A stretch of DNA of 64,000 nucleotides from Albifimbria verrucaria (Eukaryota > Ascomycota > Sordariomycetes > Hypocreales > Stachybotryaceae): positions 248,001 through 312,000 of the forward strand of contig JAHREC010000011.1 of assembly GCA_020081605.1 (NCBI GenBank), in the 5' to 3' direction. The position numbers and the translations under genes are program-made. The notes under the pieces are model-generated. The model saw nothing but the letters and a program-made list of their open reading frames with translations, searched no databases and was not told the DNA's origin. The first letter of the stretch is position 1; each line of letters begins with the position of its first letter. Shown here one piece after another: positions 50,554-62,947 of the stretch.

Positions 50554-51573
50554 CTACCAGCCCTTGGAATGGTAATCATTACATGATATAATACAGAAAT
50601 ACTGATTCCAATTGCTTGCGTTATAATGATCCGTTTCCTCTCTGCCACCCATTGCTGAGCGTTGCTTTGTGTGTGACACATGGTGCGATATGTTATGGCG
50701 TTTGAGAAGGGCGTTGGTTTGTAACGACTTTTCTTGTCGTTCCCAGAGGATCTGGCGACGCAGTGGTTCCGTCAGCTCGGCGGAGAGCATATTCATCCGC
50801 GTCGTGCGCGGTGAAGAAGCAGCTCGAGGGTTTATTTTGGGGGCAGGACGATGATGGGTTGTCGCTGCGGATCATAGTTTGGCGACGCTTGTGGGTTGAA
50901 TTGGGAAACATCCTGAACATTGGGATGTGACTTGTTTGAGCCCTTGATTGAAGGCTCGAAAGTAGGACTCGTCGAGTTTGCCATGTGCGATTCATGAACA
51001 TCTCGTGTCAGTTGTGCAGCTTGGATTTCGGGGTTTGTATTGTGTTTGTTGTGTGCCAGCATAAGCGTGAGAAGTGATTGATGTGATGTGAGGCTGACTT
51101 TAGAATCAACCCGTTGGAAGAAAGTTTTGTCCATCTGACGACTCAATGGCGCATCTGGCATGTCTTCCCAGTCGGATGAATCGTCACTGCTATCGATGGC
51201 ATTATCATGTGCATCGGTATCCGAATCAACTGCCATGGTATGGCGCTTGGTACCGCCTTGGCTCGCATCCTTGTTTGAGGAGTTGTGGTAATTCCAAACT
51301 CTGTGCCCATAATTCAACGGAGAGCATTTGGAGCTATGCTCCGGGAGCTTTTCCCATCAGGCGAGCCTCCTAACTGGAATATTGGCGGCTTGACTGTAAT
51401 GGGTATATGGGGCCTTTGCGTTGCGCGGCGTTCCTCTCCTCCATTTGACATGTCAAGTTGATGAGAAGTGAGAATGTTTGGCCTTTAGCTTGTGACTCTC
51501 GTTGCGCAGGCAAAACTTCTGATTCATTGTGGAGTCGAAGGGCGTATTCCTCTTGTGCATCTGGCGAGAACAT
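50554..51573 (-). CDS. DUF3295 fungal protein (AreA-neighbourhood type), no GATA finger seen
   Basis: The central block SSDWEDMPD...DKTFFQRVDSKVSLTSHQSLLTLML and the C-terminal block RTTRMNMLSAELTEPLRRQ...WERQEKS, ending SNWNQYFC...DYHSKGW, are the conserved parts of DUF3295 proteins. Those are poorly studied fungal proteins sometimes annotated as nitrogen-regulatory AreA-like. No GATA zinc finger is present. A frame change near 50860-50870 joins the two blocks. The N-terminal exon is uncertain; the frame beginning at 51573 is a candidate only. The role is unknown; a nuclear regulatory function is a guess from the family's annotation. Confidence 0.65.
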
Positions 51574-53606
51574 TTAATTCGCAGCGTCGTTTCGATCGCG
51601 AGTACGCTCGGCCGCCTTGTAAGTCGATGGAATGGAGCCGCTTCGTTACAAAAGAGTGTCTGATGCTAAGGGTATGTTGGAGCAACAGGGAGAAACTTTT
51701 TCCTGCTGGGGTGTGTGAGCGTTCATTACTTCGAGATCATGTCACACGCGCACTTGATCCGACCACAATGAATAGGCGCCGTCTTCATATATAAGTCCAA
51801 ATGATGTTGGCGATGCTGGCCACGCGAACAACCTCGATCACCTCCTTAGTTCAAAGACGGTTTAAACGCAACTAGCGGCCAAGCACGCTGGGCTTGTATT
51901 TGTGATTTGCTGGCCTTACGCTAGACCTCTTGAAGGAAATCGCCGTGCGGAGGAGAGACTATCAGGGCATGAAGCCACAGTACATTGGACCATATTGGCC
52001 ACATTGTGCATGATATTCTCCAACCTACACGTCCAGGTAAGGCTTCTGAATAAAAGATATTTAGATTATATATATCCACTGTAGTTCTGGCTATTTGGAC
52101 CCCTAGAAACGGAGTAAAGATTATATATCAATAGTAAAAAGATTTCTTTATATTTAATTAGTTAACATAAATCTACGATACCTCTTTGCATCATAAATTC
52201 GGATAGAGACAGACACACTACAAGGGTGCAAGCAACAAGGGTTGACTTTGATGGCAGGGTACTTTCACAGATAGTTGCGCTTCCTAGAACAACTCAAGAT
52301 GGCTAGATACTTTATATTACGAGCTACTTGACAATGAAATTTTCTCTTTTGCCGGGTTTGACGCTATTACACCCTGCTTTGCAATGGTTGCTGGCTTGTC
52401 GTATACAGATATGTGACCTAAAGTAGCGGCTTCCCAACCAGAATTTGTTGTAGTTGGACTGGTTTCTTTTAAATGTTTGGTAAATCAGTCCAACAGGCCT
52501 ACTCTGCCGTCAGCACTTCATGTCAAACCATTCAGGCGGTCACAGCCAAGCGCACCCTGACTTCGAGACCGCGCATTTCCTGTCAATTCTCATGACCCTT
52601 ACAACGCTTGTAGCTCCCCATAGCTTATGGCTATCGCTACCCTAGAGCTAAGTGAGCATTGCAGACTTTGACTTCCACCCTGGCTTATGATTTTCAAATT
52701 GGATGTCTCACTCACATACCCTGGCCAAACCGGGAATGTCTCTTTTAAAAGTCCCAGCTTCGTATTTGTTCCGCTCCAGCCAGGGATCTAGATGGTTCTA
52801 GTTGGAAAACACCACTCCTCCTGCGAGACGCCTCAAACAGAAGTGCTCGTGCGCCAACGTCTATGACAACACTTTCGACCCTCATTGAACCTTGATTTGC
52901 TTGAGCGAGCCGTTGAGCTGTCGGTCACCTCTAAACTCCCGCTGGTCACATGGAGTTAGGAGTGGTTGATCGTGGAGGGCTCCACATCTCTAGTCTGGTT
53001 TGGTCTCTTTAGCATCATAACAACGGAGTCATTTTTGACGCCTAACTGCTTGAAGTAAATAGCCGCAGAGGTAGGGTCGCAGCTTTTGCGGGGTCATCGG
53101 CCAAACTTGTGTGGTACTTCGAAGGACGAACCGACGTAGCCCAGATCGTGGCTCAACTGGGCGTTGCAAGAACAGGCAATAGGCTCATCTTGGTTTGATG
53201 GTGGCGCGCTAGCAGCCAGATTCTGCATCCTCATGTGATGGAGTCCCCAGATTACCCCAGAAGCACGAGATAGGCTCTCGTGCGGCGGGAAATGGCACAG
53301 AGCCAACCCCTTGGTCTGGATCTGAACCCTAATTCACACGTTCCTCCTACCGTTGTATCCTCAAACCAGCCAGTAGATTTCGTTTCACTGGTCAATGTGC
53401 GCTTTCCGATCTCAAACAATGACGACCATTCTTCAATCTTCTCTTCGTGGCTGGCTGCAACTTGCTGAATCCAATATGTTTGTCTTCATCCTATCGCGAT
53501 CCCTTTGATCCGCCGGATTTACATGTGAGATGAGCCTTCAACTCACTTGCGCATTCCCAGCGCCATACTCTTACTCAGATTTCAAAATCCAAAACACGGT
53601 ACCCCA
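51574..53606. other. Two-kilobase intergenic region, no supported gene
   Basis: Contains a short AT-rich patch (about 52030-52160) resembling a small repeat relic. No coding, RNA or terminal-repeat signal was recognised. The right end should hold the promoter of regulator B. Confidence 0.4.
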
Positions 53607-55649
53607 ATGCAACTGGCTCCGGGACCCGCCTGTGATGCGTGCCGACGGAAGAAAATAAAGTGTAACCGTGGACAGCCCTGTCAAAGTTGCAGGCGAGTAC
53701 AAACGCCCTGTTCCTACGATGCAATCCCGAAGGCAAGGGGTCGCCAACCTCGAGTTCGATCCAGAACGGTGTCATCAAGCTCCCTGATTCTACCGGCACT
53801 TCTGATCCCGTCAACTGGGGAACTGACGCACAGATGCAGACTGTGGACGTATTTCCAGAGGTCCTGAGCATGGAGCAAACATCTACCGAGTCTAGGCAAC
53901 TTACCGACGGATCGAATCATGCTTCTGTACCGGACATGGACCCAGAGTCTATGGGGGATGCATTAGGTCCCCGGGGTTCGGCGAGGCAGATATATCTTCC
54001 GATGGCACGAGCCCTATATCCTTTCCAATGTTTTCGAACGTTGAATCACATTATGGGAGGGACATATCCGGTGCAAGAGACCCTCATCTAAACGCATCTG
54101 ACTCGGTAATATGTACGAGCAGTGATGGGGCAGCGTCTGGTCTTCAACCCGTCTTGTTGATGCTCCCGCCTTCGACTTTCCTCCCTTATGTCTACATATT
54201 CTTTGATCGACTTTTTCCTGTGTTCCCTGTTGTCGACAGAGAAAGCCTTCTTGTGTTGCTGGAATCAGAACAACAACAGGAGCAGCCACTGCCGGCTAAC
54301 ATTTACTCTTTCCTCGCTGCTGTTTCCGCTGCAGTCATAACGCAACTAAACCTTACCGAATCAGTTAACCCCAAGATACATACCCTAACAACGGATCATG
54401 GGGAGATTGAAATTTTGCCAAATCTTAATTCCCTGACCGCTTTTTCTGCACAGGCCTTTGTGGCTCAGTGTTTGCAGGCACGCCAGAGATCAGGATTCAT
54501 TGAAGAGCCCGATGAGTGGACAATCTTGACGTCCTTCTTTCTCTTTGCATATTATGGGAATCTAAACCACAGCCGGTCTGCTTGGTACTATCTTCAAGAG
54601 GCGATAGGGTTCACCCAAGCGTTGGGTCTAGATAAAACGCATACCTATGCGAAGCTGGATACGGAGACAGGACAGCGCCAGCGGCGCATCTTCTGGCTTC
54701 TTTTGTCACTGAAAGGTCAGTTGTATCGATTTACATATTATTGCTAAGATCACAGGCCTGCTAAGTAGTTGAAAAGGGCTTATGCTATCCAACAACGAAG
54801 GCAAGCCGTCTTGCGGCCGACCATTGACCTACCTCGCATCTTTGAGTCTCAAGATCCAAAGCTTGCATATGGCTTTGTAACTTTAGCCAGGATGTTTTCT
54901 GCGATGGATGAGCCTTTGATTGCAGCCTTGAAGAATGAGCCAACGCCTGGCGTTATTAGCAGATCCCAATACGCAAGCCAGTCCATCGCCAGGTTTCTAC
55001 GCCGTAGTGGCATAGAAGAAATACACTCCGAAATCGATGAAACCCAGCGTCTCGATATTCTAGTCACTGATTGTTGGCTCCGTGTGCTCGTATGTCAACT
55101 GCACATTGGTCAGACACCGCAGTCGACATTGCCTTCTGACTTTTCCAGCAAGAATTGCGTTTTAGATGCATCTGGTGGTTTACTTCGAATTATATCTTCC
55201 GCCAGTCCAAAATGTCTGGAGTCTCACGGCATTGGCATGGTACGTCACGTAATGCGTTAGTTTGGCGAGGAGACTGACACAATCTTCACTTGGCATATTG
55301 TAATATGTATCAAAACCGCAGCTAACTCTGGATCTTCTAGGAGCAAAAGGTTTCTGATGTTGCGGGTTGTTTGTGCGACATTGTGGGGAATCTAAACGAG
55401 CACGAACTCACTACCGACTTCTTCCTTGCGCAGGACTTTCTTCACAATTTTATGGTCTTTCTCGCAAGGTTTCGGAACCACGAGTCTCAGTATCTACAGC
55501 CATTGGCACAGAAGGCGACCGCCATTTTGGCCGCCAGGGTCTCTCCCTCCTGGTTTTCAACACCGGCGGAAGACCAGATGACAAACCAGGACATATTGAG
55601 CAATGAGGACAACACTGCAGCGACGTACATCGGGGCCCCATTTGATTAA
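53607..55649 (+). CDS. Zn2Cys6 transcription factor B, MAL-activator-like, paralogue of regulator A
   Basis: The start at 53607 gives MQLAPGPA followed by an intact Zn2Cys6 cluster CDACRRKKIKC...PCQSC...C and the basic linker PKARGRQPRVRSR. The regulatory domain repeats the blocks of regulator A: FFDRLFPVFPVVDRE, SFLAAVSAAVITQLN, DEWTILTSFFLFAYYGNL, SAWYYLQEAIGFTQALGLD, then an intron near 54716-54773. RRQAVLRPTIDLPRIF, ESHGIGM and, after an intron near 55240-55341, a CLCDIVGNLNEHE exon and FMVFLARFRNHESQYLQPLA follow. Frame changes near 53770, 53990 and 54705 suggest missing bases. Tandem orientation with regulator A across the GH13 gene points to segmental duplication of an alpha-glucoside regulator. 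Confidence 0.83.
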
Positions 55650-57068
55650 TGTAGCTTCTATTCATCCCTTGCTATAATAGAGGTAAACTAAATTAAAACG
55701 CTAGGGCTTCCTCGAGGAATAAAATAGGCTATTACTTAATTTCTTTCGTGGGTCAGACCAAGATCACCTGCGTTCTAGTAGCACAATCCCTCTCATAGCC
55801 GAGAGTAGACTGCCCTAGGTTCTCGGTTAGTCGATAATACACTGTATTTACATCAACAGCGAGTATAAGCCTAAGAGCACTGCTAATACTATTACTTATT
55901 AGAGAATGTATAAGTTAGTAGTATCTTGTAATAGCTTAAATTTCCTAGCTATAGTGTTATAAAGAGGTGCCTTCTCTTTATATTTTATTTACATTAGAAG
56001 CATTTCAGTTTTTCCCGATGTTATAATTATAGCTTTACTATAGTCTTAACCATCGACAGGGTATAGGAAAAAATAAAATAGTAAGGTAAATATTTATTCC
56101 TTTACGTAGCAATAACATTGCAACTGTAATAGAGATTAAATATACCCCTGCTGACTCTTCAGTATTAAGCAGAAATATATATGAAAGGATAATACTACTA
56201 CTCAGGGTGTATTTAGAAAAGAAACATTAAATAAATTGCTCCTACTCACTTCTATAACATCCACATCAGTTTCTCGCATTTTGAACATGTCAGTATTGGC
56301 ATCTAAACTAAATAGACACAGTATGTGTTAAGCCATTTGGCCAGAAGATAGGTGGTTCTAAGACCGTCTTTTCCTACACTTTAAAATCGGTTCAACAGTA
56401 TGTGGTTCTGGCTAAATTCATCCTCGTTCTATCTTTTATCATCTGCCTCACTCTTGATGTTGCTTCACAAGTTGATTCTTTGATACTACTCGAGGAGATA
56501 ATGGAAATTTAACTTGAATCTGACAGAACCCCTGTCAGCCTTGAATAAAGCCCGTATTCCCAATGGGAATGATGAGGCTACAAATGCCAAATCTTGATTC
56601 ATCCATCTTTTCCCTCTTTTTCATCTTTTTCATCAGTAATGGCAATGCTGGCGACATCAATAATATTGCGATTGTAAATGACGGATCAGGTTCTGGACTA
56701 TACTTGGCAACGTGGGGAGTTCTAGCAGTTGTAACTGTGGTCGAATCAGCTCATAAAAATCTTATGATCAAAATCTTTGATTTCAAATCAATAACTTTCC
56801 AAATCAGTCCGCCACTTGCACATGTTGTTATGCGTACCTAGCGGTGATTAATGATCTAAACTCCGAGAACACCGAAGCACTTTACCCGTGCTGACTTTAG
56901 TTATGAAGATCCTTGGTGACGCCACTGCTGAGTCATAAACAACTCTTCGCAATGCCGTGTATATAACGTTTGTAAGGCCCCGTAATTCTGATGCTGCAGG
57001 ATGTCTTTCAGTTTGGCATTGGAGAACTGCGGTATTTGTTCATTATTCTCAAATTGGGCCTCCCAGCA
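55650..57068. other. Intergenic region with TA-rich relic
   Basis: From about 55670 to 56260 the sequence is TA-rich and patchy, resembling an old mutated repeat. The rest has no gene signal. A 92-codon frame at 56563-56841 is hydrophobic but unsupported. Confidence 0.4.
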
Positions 57069-58001
57069 TGTCGGCAACCCCTCAGAGCGGTGCGAAGCCC
57101 TCCCTTTCCTCTTCACGGAATAGCAGTACTGACTCCGCCTAGGTGCGTTCTTTACAGAGAAACGGCACAGCGACACATATCCAACGATTGACCCCAGCAA
57201 GCGCAATTTCAGTGGCAAGTATGTCTTCATTACAGGTGCCTCAAAAGGAATAGGTGAAGAGATTGCTCTATCGTACGCATCTGCGGGATGCGCCGGGATT
57301 GCCATTGCGGCTAGATCCGACTTGTCCGGGCTTGTGCCCCGTCTCGCTGAAGCAGCAGCCTCTGCAGGAAAGCCCAAGCCCGTGATCGTTCCCATTTCGC
57401 TGGATGTCACGGATGAAGAAAGCGTCAGTGCAGCTGCCGTGACTCTGAAGGAGGCATTTCCACGCCTTGATATCCTAATCAACAATGCTGGATACTTGGA
57501 GTTCAGGCAAAAGATCATAGACAGTGATCCGGACGAATGGTGGAAGACATGGACTGTCAACGTTAAGGGAACATATCTTGTCACCCGTGCCATTCTCCCA
57601 TTCATGCTAAACAAGGGTGGCGAGAAAATTGTCGTGAACCTCAGCAGCATTGCCGCCCACCTAACATCTCCCGGTGGTTCCGCATACCAGACTAGCAAGC
57701 TTGCTCTTCAAAGATTTACACAATTCATTGACGCTGATTATGGGGCCGACGGGGTTCTGGCATTCGGTTTACACCCCGGGGTGTACTTACAGATATGGGC
57801 AAGCGCCTGGCTTCGCTGCGTGAGGCTGCCGTGACCGAGACGCCAAAACTGGCGGCCGATACCATCGTATATTTAACAGAGAAGAGGATCGATTGGTTAG
57901 CTGCTAGATACATCTCGGCTACTTGGGATGTGGAAGAACTCCTCTCTAAGAAAGAGGAGATTGTGTCAGGTGATAAGTTGAAAGTAAAGTTGGTTGTGTG
58001 A
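57069..58001 (+). CDS. Short-chain dehydrogenase/reductase (classical SDR)
   Basis: NAD(P)-dependent oxidoreductase. A leader reading FTEKRHSDTYPTIDPSKRNF precedes the cofactor motif TGASKGIG. The active-site blocks are ILINNAGY, NLSSIAAH (Ser) and YQTSK (Tyr-x3-Lys). A missing base in the G-run at 57778-57781 breaks the frame before DMGKRLASLREAAVTETPKL and the ending KVKLVV. The start at 57069 requires a frame change near 57142; a start closer to the leader is possible. Substrate unknown. A 265-codon frame on the opposite strand (56901-57698) is a shadow of this gene. Confidence 0.8.
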
Positions 58002-58526
58002 TAATAAAGTGATGGACAGTTTGTCAAGAATATAGGGAATATCCTTGGTTTGTGGCTATCGAATCATCGTATTAGCATCGAGCAAACTGTCTTTTACAAA
58101 TGTCCCGGTCTCGGTACGGCTAAACTCTGAAGCCTAATACAAGGAAACAATTAATGTAATCGAAAGCAAGATCAACAATATAGTCTCAAAATATGCGGGG
58201 TGCTTCATTGTTTGGCCAAGTAAGTGCCGATTGACTGGAGCTTACAAGTACATCTGCCGAGCCATTGCAACTCTTGGCCAATTTGGCCGAAATTAAGTAG
58301 TATTAGTGAAATAGATGAGGTGCCTAGGTCGTCATTCTTAATATCCTTACCGTCGTTCTTCAGCTCGATTGCCTCTTAGGGGTAGATCTTGGCATTTGTA
58401 GTGATAGAGACTGATCATATTATAGTGCACCGTTAACCTATAAATTGGGGACTGACATGATATGGGCAAAAATTTGAATCTACCATTCCAGGTTCGAAAT
58501 TTGCTTGCCAGTACATCAAATTCGTC
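58002..58526. other. Intergenic region, no supported gene
   Basis: Three-prime flank of the SDR and promoter region of the beta-propeller gene; nothing else recognised. Confidence 0.45.
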
Positions 58527-59429
58527 ATGTATTCTGCGATACTCTTTCTTGAAGCTTTATTTCTGGCTTCATTTGCACTAGGTGGCCTTGTCCCTCGTCA
58601 AGCCACCCCAAGGCAGGTTGTGTCTGTGCAAGGGGCTTGGTTCGAGAACATCGCTGTTCGGCCTAATGGCAATCTCCTTCTGACACGAATGGACCTTCCT
58701 GAAGTATGGGAGTATGACTTCACTGCCTCCAAGGCCACGAGGATTGCAGTCTTCTCTGAGTCCCTTGCAGCAGCTGGAATTGCGGAGCTCAGCCCTGATA
58801 TATGGACAATTGTCTCTGGTCGTTACTCTATGAGCGGTGGAGGCAATACTCCTGGCAGCTGGATTATCCACAAACTAGACCTTACAGGAGCGGTTCCTTC
58901 GGCATCTGTCGTGGCCAAGCTCTCACAGGCTCAACTCGTCAATGGGCTTGCGGTGCTTAATAGCACACATGTTTTGCCTGGTGACGCATCCGCCGGGGCA
59001 GTATACATAGTTGATGTCAATACGGGAACAAGTGGTGTGTTTAAACAAGATGCCACTATGAAACCATCCGGCTTCATACCTTTCGGGATCGATGGCATGA
59101 AAGTGTATAACGGCTACCTTTACTTCACCAACATTAGCACGGGCAACATTCTACGTTTTCCGATTTCTACATCAAGTGGTGCTGTAGAAACGCTTGTACG
59201 GAACAATCAAGGCGACGATTTTGTAATCGGCCGTAATGGGCTGATGTACCTTGCTTTGAACACACAGAATTCTGTGGTTTCAGTTGATCTGGCTTCCGGG
59301 AAAGTGAATAAGCTCGCTTCTGTGACCGGCGGAACAAGTACGGCATTCGGAAGAAGATCTGGCGTGGACGAAGGCACATTGTATATAACAACTACTGGCG
59401 GACAAGTTCTTGCTATTGATGTTTTATGA
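58527..59429 (+). CDS. Secreted six-bladed beta-propeller (SMP-30/gluconolactonase-like), intact single exon
   Basis: A 300-residue uninterrupted protein with signal peptide (about residues 1-19, ending SFALGG). Repeated blade motifs are visible: GAWFENIAVRPNGNLLLTRM, NGLAVLNSTHVLPGD, GIDGMKVYNGYLYFTN, FVIGRNGLMYLAL and GTLYITTTGGQ. The layout matches SMP-30/gluconolactonase-like propellers. In fungi this fold also includes pericyclases of the EupF/AsR5 type that catalyse hetero-Diels-Alder steps, so a natural-product or lactone role is possible. No polyketide or terpene synthase is in the window, which weakens that idea. It is one of the few genes here free of frameshifts. Confidence 0.75.
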   Translation: MYSAILFLEALFLASFALGGLVPRQATPRQVVSVQGAWFENIAVRPNGNLLLTRMDLPEVWEYDFTASKATRIAVFSESLAAAGIAELSPDIWTIVSGRYSMSGGGNTPGSWIIHKLDLTGAVPSASVVAKLSQAQLVNGLAVLNSTHVLPGDASAGAVYIVDVNTGTSGVFKQDATMKPSGFIPFGIDGMKVYNGYLYFTNISTGNILRFPISTSSGAVETLVRNNQGDDFVIGRNGLMYLALNTQNSVVSVDLASGKVNKLASVTGGTSTAFGRRSGVDEGTLYITTTGGQVLAIDVL

Positions 59430-60026
59430 ATCAGGGGCTGTAAGAGCAAGGTTCTTTTAGCATCACAAACCGTAGGTACTGCAGCCAGAGGAGAAGTAGT
59501 GAACTCGTTCAGTTTCATCCTTGTTAGCTAGGAATTAAATAGTCATGTCCATTGACCCCAACAACCACGGGCCCATATGTACCATGCACGAGATGATTCA
59601 TCACACTACAGATAATTGGAGGTGCCTTGCTGGGGCCTCAATGAAGACTGAGTCAGCTTCTTGATGCTCTATCTATGGTTTTCGTGATAATACGAATGAC
59701 TCGTCCCAATGTGATCATATGCCACAAATATAGCACTAGTCTGCGAAAGAAGTACGATTCTACAGATGCAAGACCCTGCAGCTCAATCTTAGGCTTTCAA
59801 AAAGTTACAGTTCATGTGGAGTGCAGTGCTTGGCTCAAGCTAAATCCAGATGCACCGGACGTTAACAGTTGCATGGTAGAAGAAATCAGCGTAGACCCCA
59901 CATAAGACCACGTGTTACATATGCTAATTTGGATCTACAATCTAAATTGCTGCTAGCATTTGGCTCTCAATAGCCAGACTCCTAAGTACTTCACCATATC
60001 TTCATAACTTTCTTGTCGCCCTAGCA
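59430..60026. other. Intergenic region, no supported gene
   Basis: A 76-codon frame at 59675-59905 shows no domain. The right end is the presumed promoter of the HET gene. Confidence 0.4.
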
Positions 60027-62185
60027 ATGAGTGATATCTCAGATCCTAACTCCCCATTTTGCCATGTCTGCAATAATCTCCGCATAGAACCAGGCGCAGT
60101 AACTCGGGTCCTAAACTTCGATGAACTGGCAACAAGTGCCAGCACAGAGACTTGTTTAACCTGTGCACTTATCTATGCGGCCGCCATCCAGTATGGATGT
60201 ACGGTACCACGTGCCAACGTTATCTTTGCAACAGCTCGCCCCAACACACCGTTCTTCATCAAATGGCATGAAGAATCAGGGCTCTCTCCAATTGTTGAGA
60301 TATTTCGGCAAAACGGCACGACGGTTGTCCAATGTGAGGAAGATGATCCCGCGTCCAACATCTCCACCGCGACCCCAAAAATAGTCCCAGAGCTTGGTTG
60401 GGCCAGAGACATTTCCACAGAGCCAAACACGCCTTTGCTTCAGCAAATGATCCTCGAATGGCTCGAGGTTTGTACGAAAAGCCACCCAAAATGCCTCAAT
60501 GTTGTACAGGAATATCCAGCGCGCCTACTGGACTTAGAAAACCCAGGAGAAGACTCAATAAGACTGGTTGTAGGCGTAAAGCCTGAGAAGTTTGTTGCAC
60601 TGAGTCATTGTGTATGGTTGCATTTCATTAATCTCCCAGTCGAAAACTAACATTCATCAGTGGGGAAGTGCGGTACCTTGCGTCACTACCACGGAAAATT
60701 TCGATAGTCATCTTCTCAGTATCCCATGGAACAGTTTAGCAAAGACTTTCCAGGACGCTGTAACAGTGACAAGACAGATGGGAGTTCGATATTTATGGAT
60801 CGATTCCTTGTGCATAATTCAAAATGATATGTAAGAAAGTCTAGGAACCACATATCTTCGTCTGCTAACGACTCAGATCGGACTGGAAGAAAGAATCCGT
60901 CAAAATGGCGGGGATATATCGAAGCGCCTACTTTACCATCGCCGCTTCACTAGCATCCAGCGATGATGAAGGTTTTCTGCAACCAAGCAAAGGGAGACAG
61001 ATCTACACTGCAACCCGTCTTAAGTTCAATTTTCGGGAAACCCTTCAACAATATCTGGATCCGTAATGCACATGATCTTCGACAACATTCCTATCATGAC
61101 ATTGTAGAGCCACTTTCCACAAGAGGCTGGACAATGCAGGAGAGGGTGGTATCCTCCCGGCTACTTAGTTACACATCGGCTATCACACTAGAATGTGCCT
61201 CATCAGATGTCTGTGAATGCGGCCATGGTTTGTATCCAGACCCTATGTATCCGTCAATCAGTATGCTCAGAGGCGTCGATAATAAGAGAGCATTCCAATC
61301 TTTGCTGGAAGAGGATTCGACGGATATTAAGAAGATGTACTCTTTGTGGGGGACATGGTAACTGTGTATTCAGGCCGCCAACTAACTTTTGAAAGCGATA
61401 GACAGGTTGCCATATCTGCTATTGCAAGCACGTTAAGTAAGAGATACGACGACACATATATTGCTGGTATATGGATGGGCAATCTCCTTCCTGGGCTTGC
61501 GTGGTATAATGCAGACAGATCGCCCAGAATTAAGCATTCCAACTGCTCAAGCAATCGATCACATATCCATTTCCCATCTTGGAGCTGGCTTTCCGCGGAG
61601 AGACGGGTCTTCATGTCTCAAATGCAGCCGATAGCTTCCTGCACGATCTCATCGGTTGCTGTTCAGAATGGTGGCGCGGAAGATAGCGGTCCAGCTCAAG
61701 GTTCTATCACACTCCGAGCCCCAGCAGGCACTATGATCCTCCACATGGACGAGCATTGTCAGTATGTCTCTGAAGAATCCGAGGTGCCCGGATTGGAGTT
61801 AGTTGGCGCTGAAGGTACCACTACGGTAAACATCGAGACAGGGAATCTGTGTATAGATACTTGGATTGAACCATGTTCAATAGTCGATTCTACAGGGGAA
61901 CAGTATACCTCAGCTAGGCGAGTTGTCACAGCTACCGAGATACCTAAAGACGTATTCTCGGCTACTGTTCTAGGGTTACATATTGGATGGGAACCGGAGC
62001 AAGATGGGTCAAGACAGGGTGTGTTTTTGGTTCTCGCGAGAATGAAGGAGACCCCGGAGCATATTCAAGAATCGGACTGCTGCGAACTAAGGCAGATGAA
62101 GATCTTCTGCAAAGCTGGCTGGAAAAGGATCCATATGGCGAGATTACTATTTATTAGTAATTATGGGGGCAATGCGTCAGTGTGA
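60027..62185 (+). CDS. HET-domain protein (heterokaryon incompatibility type)
   Basis: The start gives MSDISDPNSPFCHVCNNL, a Cys-containing head with a later CLTCALIY. The HET core reads VALSHC spliced (intron 60612-60660) to WGSAVPC, then LWIDSLCIIQN, an intron at 60831-60876, SDWKKES, YRSAYFTIAASLA and RGWTMQERVVSSRLLSY. The C-terminal half has YSGRQLTFESDRQVAISAIAS and FPSWSWLS. Frame breaks lie near 61030-61060 and in the G-run at 61348-61352; the latter is repaired by one base. HET proteins trigger self/non-self cell death in fungi, and most family members have no known trigger. No partner gene is evident beside it. Confidence 0.85.
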
Positions 62186-62947
62186 ATCTGCTACTACTGC
62201 AGATTGAAGGGACTGACGGAGCCATGTAACCATGTAGGTACCTTTGAAGAGCTGTAGTAGGATATTAAAACTTCAATGAATTTTCCTGAATGGCCCGATG
62301 AAGAATCAGCATGCTGAGCCTGCCAGTGCGGATAATTCTTCCTGTTTATTGCAATTGAGGGCAAGGTCGACTTCCACTTAGGCCACAAGATACAACCGGC
62401 TGGTTACTTCCAGTTTGCCAGTTAAATTTGATTGGCATTCAGCTTGGTTATTTAAGGTATCTTGTAAATCTTCTTTTGTAAGATTTGGTTATGGTTACTC
62501 CAGCACTAGAGGCTTGAAATATCAAACGGAACAATACAGCATTGTAAGTTTGGAATTCCTATCAGCTTGAATGGGTATTCTCATGGTTTAATGAAAACCA
62601 CCTACTGCTCCATGCACGCCGTTTCACATCTCGGTCAACGTTATGGCGAACCTTGACCCTTCGTGACAATGCTAAACGCCTGGACATGCATTTCGGGTGA
62701 AGGGGTCAAAGCAAGCCCCGCTTTCCAGACATGTTACGTTATGGTGAGTATGATCGCCATATCTTTCGGAGGAGCAAGCAGCGAGCTGGTCGCGCCTGGC
62801 ATTCATAAAGCATGATTTGCATTTTGAGTTGTCAGCCCTGGGATTATAGCCACGAATATAAAACTATGTTCAATGACAAGCCCGCGAGCAATTTAATCTA
62901 TTTGCAGTTTGCTTTATTGTAACGAGTTTTGTAAAGAGCCGTTCTGT
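62186..62947. other. Intergenic region, no supported gene
   Basis: Three-prime flank of the HET gene and promoter region of the GH28 gene. Confidence 0.45.
62857..62863 (+). promoter_or_regulatory. TATA box (TATAAAA) of the GH28 gene
   Basis: Consensus TATAAAA about 91 bp upstream of the presumed ATG at 62948. Confidence 0.45.

Noticed and set aside
56563..56841. Hydrophobic 92-codon frame as a small secreted protein
   Set aside because: No clear signal-peptide cleavage pattern or cysteine spacing, and it sits in TA-rich intergenic DNA.
56901..57698. 265-codon open frame on the minus strand
   Set aside because: It lies antisense to the SDR gene, whose plus-strand translation carries all the conserved SDR motifs; the minus frame has no recognisable domain.
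58485..58510. GGTTCGA as a tRNA B-box
   Set aside because: The following bases do not complete the T-arm consensus and no acceptor or anticodon stem can be folded around it.
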